Below, in pieces: positions 1 through 7,898 of a DNA stretch of 64,000 nucleotides (its first letter is position 1; each line of letters begins with the position of its first letter). The DNA lies in the NCBI GenBank assembly GCA_910575555.1, contig CAJTFX010000004.1, positions 1 to 64,000 on the forward strand. The letters are read 5' to 3'. The notes beneath the pieces were generated by a model that did not search any database, had not been told where the DNA came from, and saw only the letters and a list, made by a program, of their open reading frames with translations. The stretch comes from Lachnospiraceae bacterium. Lineage in GTDB: Bacteria > Bacillota > Clostridia > Lachnospirales > Lachnospiraceae. Position numbers and translations under genes: made by a program.

Positions 1-178
1 TAAGGAGCCTGCGCATGTCCGTCTTTCCCAGTGTTTTTTCATGGTCCATGACCGCAATCAGAAAATCCAGTGCTTTTTTCATTCCCCCAATTGTGCCGCC
101 GCAGACCTTCATTGCAATCTCTATCCCGTCATAGCCGACACGGATAATCTGGACTGCCTCCTGTATTTCTTCCGCCAT
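1..178 (-). CDS. PcfB-like (DUF3801) ICE protein, C-terminus beyond window
   Basis: The ORF starts at 178 with an AGGAGG site directly upstream and runs off the left edge, so only about 59 residues are visible. It begins MAEEIQEAVQIIRVGYDG and contains a KTLGKTDMRRLL stretch. This resembles the short DUF3801/PcfB proteins encoded next to conjugation coupling proteins in Firmicutes ICEs. It is the last gene of the mobilization cluster visible here. The family assignment rests on a short stretch and is tentative. Confidence 0.55.
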   Translation of the reverse strand, partial: MAEEIQEAVQIIRVGYDGIEIAMKVCGGTIGGMKKALDFLIAVMDHEKTLGKTDMRRLL

Positions 179-188
179 ATGCCACCTC

Positions 189-584
189 CTATAAACTTGC
201 CTCTTTTTTTACCCGTTCCTGCACTTTTGAGGTATCCGTCCGTCTGATTTCCTCCTCGCTCATGGAAATGCCGCAGGCAGACAAGAGTTCCGATAAGGTC
301 TTTACTGCCTGTTCCTCCTGTACACGGTACATCTCAAGCGACACGAGCAGGTTTTCGATCCTCTGTATCCAGTCTGGCGCAAAGCCAGTGAGCGCCTGAT
401 ATTTCCTGCATACGGCATCCCTGTCTGCGCCCTTCTCCGTAAGTTCATCAACCAGCTTGTTTGTAAGTTGCCTGTCATTTGTTCGGAACGCAAACTGCAC
501 CACAAACTCCTTGTCCCTCTCTGTCAGGACAATGTTTTTCTGCTGGAACATCTTCGCTGTTTCCGTTACTGCCGCCAGCCCCAT
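189..584 (-). CDS. Hypothetical ICE protein (131 aa)
   Basis: I do not recognise a domain. The protein is soluble, charged and predicted mostly helical, with no signal peptide or membrane segment. The ATG at 584 follows a GGAGGGG site and overlaps the stop of the upstream gene as TAATG, which points to translational coupling. Its place between the coiled-coil gene and the PcfB-like gene makes it part of the ICE mobilization operon. No function can be assigned. Confidence 0.75.
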   Translation of the reverse strand: MGLAAVTETAKMFQQKNIVLTERDKEFVVQFAFRTNDRQLTNKLVDELTEKGADRDAVCRKYQALTGFAPDWIQRIENLLVSLEMYRVQEEQAVKTLSELLSACGISMSEEEIRRTDTSKVQERVKKEASL

Positions 585-1732
585 TACTGCCCCTCCTTCA
601 TCTTGTTTTCATAAACTGCAATATTTATGATTTCTTCCATCTGCTCTGCCGGGATTTTACTGTTAATCAGCACAAGGAGCTGTTTCTCTGACAGCCCTTT
701 CTCAATGGCGTTACGCACCTGCACAAGCTGTTCCGGCGAAAGGTCTTTTTCCGTAAGCAGCTTCACAATGTCCGTTTTCTTCTTTAAGAAGAGCCGTGAG
801 AACATGGAACTCATCACGCTCCCCCTGTCTTTACGCTCCATGCGCTCCACCGGGACAAAGCGGATAATATTGCCGTCCCTGTCTACAACCGCAGCATGGT
901 ACTCGATCCCTGCATAAAGCGCCGATTCCGGCATACCGGGCGCACTGCTTTCCGCCTTTGTCTCCGGCTTCTTTTCCTTTTCCGCCCCTTTGGGTTCTGC
1001 CGCCGCATCCGGTTCTTCCCTGACTGCATTTTTTACCTGTTCCTCCAATGCTTTCCGCTCCTTTCTTACTGCTTCCATCTCGCCATGCAGCTTTGCAATC
1101 TGCACCCTTGCCTCGTTTAGTTCATTCTGCTGTTTTTCCAGCATTTTGTCCTTTTCGGAAAGCTGTGAAAGGAGGTTGCTCTGTATCTGTGCATCCTGCC
1201 CCGCTGTCCCGATCTCTTTCAGTTTCTCATTTAAGGCGTCATACCGTTTTTCCTGACAGGAAATCTTTTCGACTACCTCATGGATCTGCTGCATAAGTTC
1301 CTTTGCATACGCCGCATCCTGCCCGCTCACCGGCTCTGCTTCCCTTGCCTTGCAAAGCACTTGTGAAAAAAGGCGTTTCATGGTATACGCCGTATTTTCC
1401 GCACTGGAAAGGACTCCCGTTATGGTGTCCATCGGAACCCCTTTTTCATAAAATTCAAGAGCCACCGCCATCTGCTCGCCGCTTAAACCCTCTTTTAAGA
1501 TTGCCGCCTTTTCCTCACTGCTGTAACCGTTGCGCAGGCATTTTGAATACACGCACATCTGCCTGTAATCATACCTGCCGCTGCTGTATTCCTCCGTTTC
1601 CTCCTTTGTCAGCCCGAACCGCAGGTCATCCTCTATCAGCTTTAAGATTTCCTCGGTATACTTCGGGTTCTGTTTCAGCCTGCCAAGATATGCTTTCAGG
1701 TCCATGCCGCTAAGCGCCGTCCGTTCCTGCAT
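584..1732 (-). CDS. Coiled-coil hypothetical ICE protein (382 aa)
   Basis: The start was placed at 1732 (MQERTALSGMDLKAYL) because a GGAGG site lies 4 nt upstream. The longer ORF to 1900 overlaps the relaxase gene and begins with Arg-rich shadow sequence. The N-terminal half is helical. Residues about 145-245 form a Gln/Glu/Lys-rich coiled coil, followed by an acidic linker rich in E, K and A. Proteins of this kind are common beside relaxases in Lachnospiraceae ICEs but have no known role. It may act as a scaffold or relaxosome accessory, which is inference from position only. Confidence 0.75.
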   Translation of the reverse strand: MQERTALSGMDLKAYLGRLKQNPKYTEEILKLIEDDLRFGLTKEETEEYSSGRYDYRQMCVYSKCLRNGYSSEEKAAILKEGLSGEQMAVALEFYEKGVPMDTITGVLSSAENTAYTMKRLFSQVLCKAREAEPVSGQDAAYAKELMQQIHEVVEKISCQEKRYDALNEKLKEIGTAGQDAQIQSNLLSQLSEKDKMLEKQQNELNEARVQIAKLHGEMEAVRKERKALEEQVKNAVREEPDAAAEPKGAEKEKKPETKAESSAPGMPESALYAGIEYHAAVVDRDGNIIRFVPVERMERKDRGSVMSSMFSRLFLKKKTDIVKLLTEKDLSPEQLVQVRNAIEKGLSEKQLLVLINSKIPAEQMEEIINIAVYENKMKEGQ

Positions 1733-1793
1733 AAAACCTCCAATCCTGCCCGTCTGGGGCAAAAAATAAACAGCCGTTTTGGGGCTGTTACGC

Positions 1794-3251
1794 TTACCTC
1801 GATTTTTCTTTTCGTTCCCTCTTCTTTTCCTGTTTCTTCTCCGGCTCCGGTTTTCCTGCCCGCTCCCCTGCCGTAATCTCCGCAAGGATACGGGCGGCAA
1901 TCCTTTCCTCTTTCGCCGCAGCCTTCTCTTTTTCCCTTATCCGTGCTATCTCGCCCCTGTAATGTTCCTTAAATTCCGCAAGCTGCCCCGCCGTATATCC
2001 TTCCTTTTCAAGCTTTGCCGACAGCTTCACATATTCCTCATGCTCTTTCCCAAACAGGTTTTCCCCACGCTGGAAACAGTTTTCGCACTCTTTCAGCGCT
2101 TCCAACTGGTCTGCAATGTCAAAAAGCGGCTTCATCCTTGCACGTTCCTTAAATATCCGGCTTTTTTCCTTTGAAGTCTCTTTCTTCCTGTCTGCCATCT
2201 GTGCTGCCGTCTGCCTGATGTCCCCCGCCGTGGAAACATCGTGCCTTGCAAGGAACAGGTAATCTTCCTGCAGCTTCTGCATCTTCCTGATGTCGTCACG
2301 GTACTGCCACGCCTTGCTGTACGGGCGCTTTTTTAAAAGTCCTGTCCTGTAAAGCCTTGCAAAATAGCGTTTCTGTATGCCGGACATTTTCGCCCTTTTA
2401 TAGCGTTTTACCCGGCACCGCACAATCCTTGTTTCCTGCGCCGCCTGTATCTTTTTATAAGAAGAAAGGCTCTCCTGTGCGATTCGTTCCCGTATGCGTT
2501 CCTCCGTGTAGTTCTCCCCAAGCGACCTGCACCGCCTGAACCTGCTCATGCCCATTGGCTTGATTGCAAGGTATTTCCCTTCCGTCCGGTATGCGTTCTT
2601 TATCCCGTAACCCATTTCGGAAAGAACGGACAAAAAGGACGCATAGGTTGCCGACTGTAAAATCGCCGCATCAATGTCACGCTTTATCATGTCCGCCCAC
2701 ACAAATTTCCCGTCACGGAAATCGTTCCATTCCTTGTAGTTTTCGGATTTCTTTGCCCGGTCCTCCGATATTTCAATCGTGGAAAGCCCGTACTCTTCAC
2801 ACAGGCGGTTCGTGACAGGCTGTATCTCCTTTGCCCAGTCCCCTTTCTTATAGCGGTACTTCCTGCCGTCACGGAAACTTACGCTGTTAAAGATGATGTG
2901 ACCGTGGATATGGTCTGTGTTGTCATGCACCGCATACAGTGCCTCATAATCTTTTCCGAGATACTCCTTTGCAAACTTCCCAATCACTTCAAAGGCAGTA
3001 TCCGCATCCACTTCCCCCTCCACAAAGGATATGATAAGATGGTATCCCTGCCTCTGGTCCGTCTTTCCAAACTGTTCCTTTGTCTGCCGCATCTGTTCAT
3101 ATACCTTTTCCTGCTGGCAGTTCAGGGAACCCACGAGCCGCCCGCCGCCTGTTTTCTCCGGCACAGTGATATAGTCGAGCGCCTGTTTCAAGTGTTTCCC
3201 CGCATACCCTGCACCGCAGTCCCCGATATAAAGTATCTTGCTGATTGCCAA
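1794..3251 (-). CDS. MOBP-type relaxase (Relaxase/MobA family)
   Basis: This is the nicking and strand-transfer enzyme expected to cleave oriT and covalently hold the transferred strand. Residues about 70-124 carry the family signature: GYHLIISF, then a metal-binding HUH motif in VHDNTDHIHGHIIFNSV (His 109, 114, 116 and 118). The second half is basic and helical, ending in a Lys/Glu-rich tail. The reading frame appears to start at a TTG at 3251, preceded by AAAGGTGG. A MobC-like gene lies two genes upstream and an oriT-like hairpin cluster about 1.7 kb upstream. At 485 residues the length is normal for the family. Confidence 0.92.
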   Translation of the reverse strand: MAISKILYIGDCGAGYAGKHLKQALDYITVPEKTGGGRLVGSLNCQQEKVYEQMRQTKEQFGKTDQRQGYHLIISFVEGEVDADTAFEVIGKFAKEYLGKDYEALYAVHDNTDHIHGHIIFNSVSFRDGRKYRYKKGDWAKEIQPVTNRLCEEYGLSTIEISEDRAKKSENYKEWNDFRDGKFVWADMIKRDIDAAILQSATYASFLSVLSEMGYGIKNAYRTEGKYLAIKPMGMSRFRRCRSLGENYTEERIRERIAQESLSSYKKIQAAQETRIVRCRVKRYKRAKMSGIQKRYFARLYRTGLLKKRPYSKAWQYRDDIRKMQKLQEDYLFLARHDVSTAGDIRQTAAQMADRKKETSKEKSRIFKERARMKPLFDIADQLEALKECENCFQRGENLFGKEHEEYVKLSAKLEKEGYTAGQLAEFKEHYRGEIARIREKEKAAAKEERIAARILAEITAGERAGKPEPEKKQEKKRERKEKSR

Positions 3252-3266
3252 TCTTTTCCGCCACCT

Positions 3267-3620
3267 TTACCTTGTTTTCCCTCTGTCCTGTTTCTTTTCC
3301 GGTTCCGTGACATACTCCTGCAGTTCATGTGTACACGGCGTATATTCCTTCATTGTTTCAAGGCAGAAGAAAATATCCGCTTTCTTATCCGTGGATGCTG
3401 CGTAAAATCCCTCATAAGAATACGGGTGTTTCTGCTTCCCGTCATAATCTGCCTCCATCATGCCAAGTTCATCGTCACGTCTCAGCCGCCTTGTCTTTTC
3501 AAAAAAGTCCCCGTCCTTTTCCGTGAACTGGCGCACAGGCTTGAAATGACAGCCCTGATAAAGAAAATAGCCGTTCTCACGCAGGCGTTCTTCCTGCGTC
3601 TCCGTCAGTGTTTCCGTCAA
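3267..3620 (-). CDS. Hypothetical ICE protein (117 aa)
   Basis: I see no known domain. The protein is polar, with an N-terminal helical TETQEERLRENGYFLYQG segment and a Lys-rich end. It starts at TTG 3620 behind AAGGGGG. The next gene, the relaxase, also appears to use TTG. It lies between MobC and the relaxase, so it is probably a relaxosome-region accessory. Function unknown. Confidence 0.7.
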   Translation of the reverse strand: MTETLTETQEERLRENGYFLYQGCHFKPVRQFTEKDGDFFEKTRRLRRDDELGMMEADYDGKQKHPYSYEGFYAASTDKKADIFFCLETMKEYTPCTHELQEYVTEPEKKQDRGKTR

Positions 3621-3636
3621 ATGACTCCCCCTTTCC

Positions 3637-3969
3637 TTACATGCTGCCTATCCTGTCTGCCGCCTCCCTCACGGTCATGTTGAGTTTTTTCATATAGGCG
3701 CTCAAAAGCTCCCTGTCCTCCGTCCGGTACAGCTTTGAATTATAGTTCCTTGTAATCTGGTTGATATTGTTGCCGATTGCGTTGACCTCATTGATCAGTT
3801 CTTTCAGTAAAATGCGGATTTCAGGATAGTCATTCGGCTTCTGTGTGATCAGCAGGCGCAGGTAATCCGCTTCGCACATCCCAGCCGCCCCTGCCTTTTC
3901 TGAAAGTTCCTTTGCCTCGCCCGGCATGAGGCGCAGCGTTTTCCTTACGGAATGTATGCTGTCCGCCAT
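3637..3969 (-). CDS. MobC-like relaxosome accessory protein
   Basis: The 110-residue protein begins with a ribbon-helix-helix-like segment (VRKTLRLMPGEAKELSEKA). Its second half has the MobC signature NAIGNNINQITRNYN around residues 65-79. In this family the protein binds oriT and helps the relaxase melt the nic region. The start codon overlaps the RBS region of the preceding gene's end (stop 3970), so the two are coupled. It sits two genes before the relaxase and about 0.95 kb from the oriT-like region. Confidence 0.85.
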   Translation of the reverse strand: MADSIHSVRKTLRLMPGEAKELSEKAGAAGMCEADYLRLLITQKPNDYPEIRILLKELINEVNAIGNNINQITRNYNSKLYRTEDRELLSAYMKKLNMTVREAADRIGSM

Positions 3970-4851
3970 TTACCTCGACCTCCCTTTCTGCTTTTCCTCC
4001 TGCTTTACGGCGTTTTCCGCCTGCCCGCCTTTTACGCCCTGCACAAGCTCCTTTACCGCCCCGTTAATATCCCCCTTTGACTGCAGGCTCTGGATAAGCT
4101 GTTCTGCAAGGGACTGTGCCGCCCGCTCTATCATAACGGCATGTTTTGTGCGGTCAAACATTGCGTCCAGTACCTTTTCATCTGCACATAAATCTTCATA
4201 ACGGCTGTGCTGGAACACAAAATCAGTGAAATTTTCCGGTTTTTCCATGAATGCCCTTGCTTCCTGCAAAAGCTCGTAATTAAATTCCGTTGCGGAATCC
4301 ACAAGGTCGTCTATGGTTGTTTCTTCCCATACCGTCCTGTCTGTTTCTGCACACAGATCCCCACAGCAGAGCTGCCCGTCCTTCTGCCCGATTACATGAC
4401 CATGACCGTCCATATAGCCGCATAGCAGGTCTGCTTCCTTTTCATTTATCTGAAAGGATATTCCGCTTTCTTTCATAAAACTTATCAGTTCTGCACCTGT
4501 CTGTATGGTTTCATATCCTTCCTCATCATGCTGTTCCCGCTGTTCTTTGCCCTGTACCTGCGAAAGATACATCTGTTCTCCTGTATATCCGAAATCCTCA
4601 TATCCGAATTGCAGGGCTTTTTCCTTTCCCAGTTCCAGTTCCTCCGCAAGAAGCACCGCACCGAAATAGTTTACCCTGACACTTTCCTCCACGGACACCG
4701 GGAACCCGTCGTCATCCCCATGCCGCAGTTCATAGCAGTGCATCCCCTCCGGCACAGTTTCCTTATCCACACGCAGTTCCGTGAAATATCCCGTCCTGCC
4801 AAGCAGTTCCACTTCCTCAAGCACCTCTTTCTGCACGTCCACGGTTTCCAT
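3970..4851 (-). CDS. LPD28-type ICE protein (293 aa)
   Basis: The start at 4851 (METVDVQKEVLEEVELLG) has AGGAGG 9 nt upstream; the longer frame to 4908 enters the oriT-like hairpins. Residues about 1-85 resemble the large polyvalent protein domain LPD28 found in mobile-element proteins (…GMHCYELRHGDDDGFPV…SVRVNYFGAVLLAEEL). The middle has an acidic segment and the C-terminus is helical and Gln-rich. It is the first gene after oriT in the mobilization operon. Its biochemical role is unknown. Confidence 0.7.
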   Translation of the reverse strand: METVDVQKEVLEEVELLGRTGYFTELRVDKETVPEGMHCYELRHGDDDGFPVSVEESVRVNYFGAVLLAEELELGKEKALQFGYEDFGYTGEQMYLSQVQGKEQREQHDEEGYETIQTGAELISFMKESGISFQINEKEADLLCGYMDGHGHVIGQKDGQLCCGDLCAETDRTVWEETTIDDLVDSATEFNYELLQEARAFMEKPENFTDFVFQHSRYEDLCADEKVLDAMFDRTKHAVMIERAAQSLAEQLIQSLQSKGDINGAVKELVQGVKGGQAENAVKQEEKQKGRSR

Positions 4852-4906
4852 CTGCAACCACCTCCTTATCCGTATGATAGAAAACCCATGATTTCCGCCC
4901 CCGCCC

Positions 4907-4977
4907 AAATTCCGATAGGAATTTGCCAGATACGCATGAGAGACGCCTCATGCCTCTGGTTAGGGGACTGCCCCTAA
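4907..4977. other. Candidate oriT: three consecutive hairpins
   Basis: Three inverted repeats follow each other in 71 bp. They are AAATTCC/GGAATTT with a 4-nt loop (4907-4924), GCATGAG/CTCATGC with a 6-nt loop (4934-4953), and TTAGGGG/CCCCTAA with an ACTG loop (4960-4977). The last is flanked by GGTT and AAAACC. Clustered hairpins beside relaxase and MobC genes are typical of an origin of transfer. The nic position cannot be read from sequence alone. The hairpins could also act in the 5' leader of the LPD28-type gene. Confidence 0.65.
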
Positions 4978-5030
4978 AACCCCGCTGATATATATAGTGA
5001 ACTTAAAATATGATAGAATATTTCTATTTT

Positions 5031-5208
5031 GATTGCACTTTTTGCAATCATTTTCCTGTTCTGATAGCACTTTTTAAGTTCTTTTTTATGGGACAGCCAC
5101 GCCTTTTTTCCTGCCGTTTTTCAGTGATAGCGTTTTTTGCAATCACTTTTGCGGAATGATAGAACTTTTTCAGTTCTTTTTCCAAAAATGAACTCACTTT
5201 TTACAATC
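5031..5208. repeat. 32-bp-spaced array of 19-bp semi-palindromes
   Basis: Related 19-mers begin at 5031, 5063, 5126, 5158 and 5190. The first is GATTGCACTTTTTGCAATC. The spacings are 32, 63, 32 and 32 bp, so one position near 5094 is degenerate. Each has a central T5-T6 run (A5-A6 on the minus strand), and most have inverted arms ending GATTGC, GATAGC or GAACT. The array lies between the TOPRIM gene and the oriT hairpins and contains no ORF. It may bind a relaxosome, replication or partition protein. Confidence 0.7.
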
Positions 5209-5215
5209 AGACGCC

Positions 5216-6190
5216 TTACCGTGCCATTTCCCGTTTTGGAGTAACTGCCGTGAGGCATTTTTTCGCCTGCTGTAACCACTGGTTATAGTCCTTGAACGGC
5301 TTAGGCGGCGGGCAGTCCTCCACTTCATAATCCAGCCCGTAGTATTTTTCCATGAGCGCCTCCGCCGCTTTCCTGCCCGGCCCGTCATTGTCAAGACAGA
5401 ATGAAATCTTACGGACTTTCGGGTGTTCCTCTAAAAATGTGGCAAGCGGCGCATCGGAAAGCATCCCAAGCGCCAGCTTGTCTGTCACATAATCGCCACG
5501 GATCTCCACATAACTCATCAGGTCTATTGCCGCCTCGAATACCATGACTTCATCACTCTGCCCATACCAGATGTTGAACCCGTAATTCTTGTCATTGCCC
5601 GCCACGTCGTATTTAAAGCCTTTCCCCTCATGGTCAGACACGCCCCTCATGCTTGCAAAGCGTGTTTTGCCCTGCACGTCGTTCCCCTTAAAGACAATGT
5701 TGTGGTGGCTCTTTTCTTCATAGATCAGCCCGCAGCTTACAAAATAATCCACCGTATGCCTGTCAAGCGCCCTGTCCCCTGTCAGGTACGAATACAGGCA
5801 GTCATTGTTCCTTGCCGGGGCAGGGAGTGCGAAAGGCTTTTTCTTTTCTGCCTTTTTTTCCACATACACATTGGCGCTCTTTTGCTCCCAGTCGCCGCTT
5901 CTCTGGTATCCTGAAAAATCCAGGAGCCAGAATACAGCCTCCTTGACTTCCATTCCCGCAAAGACACGCAGGAAGTCTATCTGCGATCCGCCGTTGTTAC
6001 CCCTCTCATGTTCCCTCGACCACCGGAACCAGTTCGTGCGGTTGTAAATCCGTATGGAGTCCATCTCTTTCAGCGTGTGGTATCTGCCTATCTTTTTCAC
6101 GGTGTAGCCGAGGCTTGCCGCTACCGCCGTCAGGTCAACGCTCTTTGCAAGCGCAAGTTCCTCTGCCGTAAAACTTCTTCTTTCTTCCAT
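5216..6190 (-). CDS. DUF3991/TOPRIM domain protein (primase-like)
   Basis: The N-terminal part (residues about 20-90, VDLTAVAASLGYTVKKIGRYHTL…) matches the DUF3991 region that precedes TOPRIM in ICE proteins. The C-terminal part has a TOPRIM-like fold with FEAAIDLMSYVEI and a conserved acidic ISFCLDNDGPGR motif. Such proteins are thought to prime or process single-stranded DNA after transfer. The reading frame starts at 6190 just after the RadC-like gene stop at 6195. The length of 324 residues is typical. Confidence 0.85.
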   Translation of the reverse strand: MEERRSFTAEELALAKSVDLTAVAASLGYTVKKIGRYHTLKEMDSIRIYNRTNWFRWSREHERGNNGGSQIDFLRVFAGMEVKEAVFWLLDFSGYQRSGDWEQKSANVYVEKKAEKKKPFALPAPARNNDCLYSYLTGDRALDRHTVDYFVSCGLIYEEKSHHNIVFKGNDVQGKTRFASMRGVSDHEGKGFKYDVAGNDKNYGFNIWYGQSDEVMVFEAAIDLMSYVEIRGDYVTDKLALGMLSDAPLATFLEEHPKVRKISFCLDNDGPGRKAAEALMEKYYGLDYEVEDCPPPKPFKDYNQWLQQAKKCLTAVTPKREMAR

Positions 6191-6194
6191 CGCC

Positions 6195-6743
6195 TCACCT
6201 TGCTTTCCCTTTTTCCGCTACCATTGCCGTTTTCCCAAATTCCAGTGCATTGCAGTCTGTGGAAAGATATATCTGCGGGTACTGTAACAGTTTTTTTTCA
6301 CGGAAACTGAAATACTGGCTGTTGTCGCCGCCCACGATCACATGGTCAGCGAGTTTTATCCCCATAAGCTCCGTCAATTTCAGCATCCTGTCCGTTACCA
6401 TGATGTCCTCTTTGGAAGGCTTCAGTTCGCCGCTTGGATGGTTATGCACTATGATCATCCCCGCCGCATTAGAGAGGATGCTTGCCTTGAAAAGCTCCTT
6501 TGGCTCTGCAATGGTCTGGTTGATCGTCCCCATGCTCACAATACTGCAGTTGATAGGCGTCCCGTCCGATTTCAGGTTGATGACACACATCACTTCCCTG
6601 TCCATTTCGCATAAGAAGTCCCCCAATACCTTTACGGCGTCTGCCGGACTTGTAATCTTATGGTCTGAAAACAGCGGCGCATCCTTTACCAGCCTTATTG
6701 ATACCACTTCCAGTTTAAAGGGTTCCTGTTCCTGCATCTGCAT
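6195..6743 (-). CDS. RadC-like JAB-domain protein
   Basis: This is a JAB/MPN-type protein of the RadC family with the metal-binding HNHPSGELKPSKED motif at about residues 100-113 and a downstream DHVIVGG. Chromosomal RadC is longer and has a helix-hairpin-helix domain; this ICE version lacks it. The start at 6743 (MQMQEQEPF) has GGGAGGGGAGG upstream. The gene overlaps the preceding 44-residue ORF by 29 nt. ICE-borne RadC-like proteins are often linked to anti-restriction or DNA processing, but this is not proven. Confidence 0.88.
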   Translation of the reverse strand: MQMQEQEPFKLEVVSIRLVKDAPLFSDHKITSPADAVKVLGDFLCEMDREVMCVINLKSDGTPINCSIVSMGTINQTIAEPKELFKASILSNAAGMIIVHNHPSGELKPSKEDIMVTDRMLKLTELMGIKLADHVIVGGDNSQYFSFREKKLLQYPQIYLSTDCNALEFGKTAMVAEKGKAR

Positions 6744-6849
6744 TTGTTTCCTCCCCTCCCGGCTCAATACGGATAATAAATTCCCCCTCCTGCCGCTGCA
6801 CCAGTTCCAGCAGTTCTTTCATGGTCAGTTCTTTTGGCGTTTCTTCCAT
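6715..6849 (-). CDS. Small acidic ICE protein (44 aa)
   Basis: The ORF from ATG 6849 encodes a 44-residue acidic peptide beginning MEETPKELTMKELLELVQRQ and containing GEFIIRIEPGGEE. AGGAGG lies 11 nt upstream. It overlaps the RadC-like gene by 29 nt in another frame, so the two are probably translationally coupled. Similar short ORFs occur before JAB genes in related ICEs (from memory). No function is known. Confidence 0.6.
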   Translation of the reverse strand: MEETPKELTMKELLELVQRQEGEFIIRIEPGGEETNADAGTGTL

Positions 6850-6864
6850 ATAATAGCAAGCCTC

Positions 6865-7857
6865 CTATCTGGACTGTTTTTTTCCGTCTGTGCGGTCCTG
6901 CCCTGTGCCTCTCCCGTCCAGCCTTTTGTTTGGCGTGTCCGTGGCAAGCGACAATATCCGCTGTTCCTTGTCATAACGGTACACCTGATTGGAAAGCCTG
7001 TCGCCAAGCCTTATTTTTGACATATTGTTTTTTTCCACCAGTTCTGCCAGTTCTTTCGCTGCTGCGCCTTCTGTCTGTACCGCCATGACTTCATGGACTG
7101 ACAGCGGCAGGATATAAAGGTCACTTCCCAACTGTTCCGACACTCCGTGGATGACATCCCCATAGAGCATGGAAACAGCGCCATTGATACTCATTTTGTT
7201 GCTGATGCAGTACATTGGCGTCTGTATGGCACTGCCCATCTCCCTTGCCGCTTCTTCTGAAAAACCGCCGTCCATGAACATTTCCACGATAATATCATTT
7301 AAAAGCTCTACCGTTGGCGGAAAAAGCCGCCTTGTGTTTTCCACTGCCGCATCAAATAATTCTTTCTCCCCCATGCCGATCCCCTCTGCCATTTCCACAG
7401 TGACCGGGACTGATTCCACAGGATTTCCAGTATCTATGACATATCTGTAAATGACTGATAAATCCTCAAATTCCCTGTGCGGCATATATCCGAGCATCTC
7501 ACGGTTCTGTTCCGTATTAATCAGTGACATTACAATGCTTTCCGGTGCATCCTGCAGGATAATCCTGCCATTCTTCCTCTCTGCTTCACGGCAGGCTCCC
7601 GCCAGATAAAATGCCGCCAGTTCGAGTGTCCCCTGCAAATCGCCGGATTTTTTGTATTCCTCATACACATGGTTCAGATATACCGTCGGGTACAGTTTAT
7701 CCGGCAGGCAGTCAGGCGGCACAAGATGGAGTGCGTCCATCGTTTCATTCACTTTCCCTGTCCGGTCAGCCCATAAGGAATATCCTGCAAGTTCATCCGG
7801 CATATGGCTCATGAGTTTTTCCCTGAACACATCCCTGAACATTTCATAATCCATCAT
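6865..7857 (-). CDS. DUF5688 family protein (copy 1)
   Basis: The 330-residue protein begins MMDYEMFRDVFREKLMSHMP. It shares its whole architecture with the next gene upstream: YxNHVYEEY, PHREFEDLSVIYRYV, LGSDLYILPLSVHEVMAV and a C-terminal LATDTPNKRLDG. These are DUF5688 features seen in ICEs and phages of Clostridia. The start at 7857 has GGAGGGG 9 nt upstream. No catalytic motif is evident, and the pair arose by tandem duplication and divergence. Function unknown. Confidence 0.85.
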   Translation of the reverse strand: MMDYEMFRDVFREKLMSHMPDELAGYSLWADRTGKVNETMDALHLVPPDCLPDKLYPTVYLNHVYEEYKKSGDLQGTLELAAFYLAGACREAERKNGRIILQDAPESIVMSLINTEQNREMLGYMPHREFEDLSVIYRYVIDTGNPVESVPVTVEMAEGIGMGEKELFDAAVENTRRLFPPTVELLNDIIVEMFMDGGFSEEAAREMGSAIQTPMYCISNKMSINGAVSMLYGDVIHGVSEQLGSDLYILPLSVHEVMAVQTEGAAAKELAELVEKNNMSKIRLGDRLSNQVYRYDKEQRILSLATDTPNKRLDGRGTGQDRTDGKKQSR

Positions 7858-7898
7858 AAAAACTTTCCCCTCCGTTCTGTGCCTGCAGGAACAGCGCC

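Noticed and set aside
1733-1900. Upstream extension of the coiled-coil ICE protein (start 1900)
   Set aside because: It overlaps the relaxase gene and is Arg-rich shadow sequence; ATG 1732 has a clear GGAGG site.
5031-5208. CRISPR array
   Set aside because: Units are degenerate semi-palindromes with 32-bp period and no unique spacers of constant identity pattern; no cas genes nearby.
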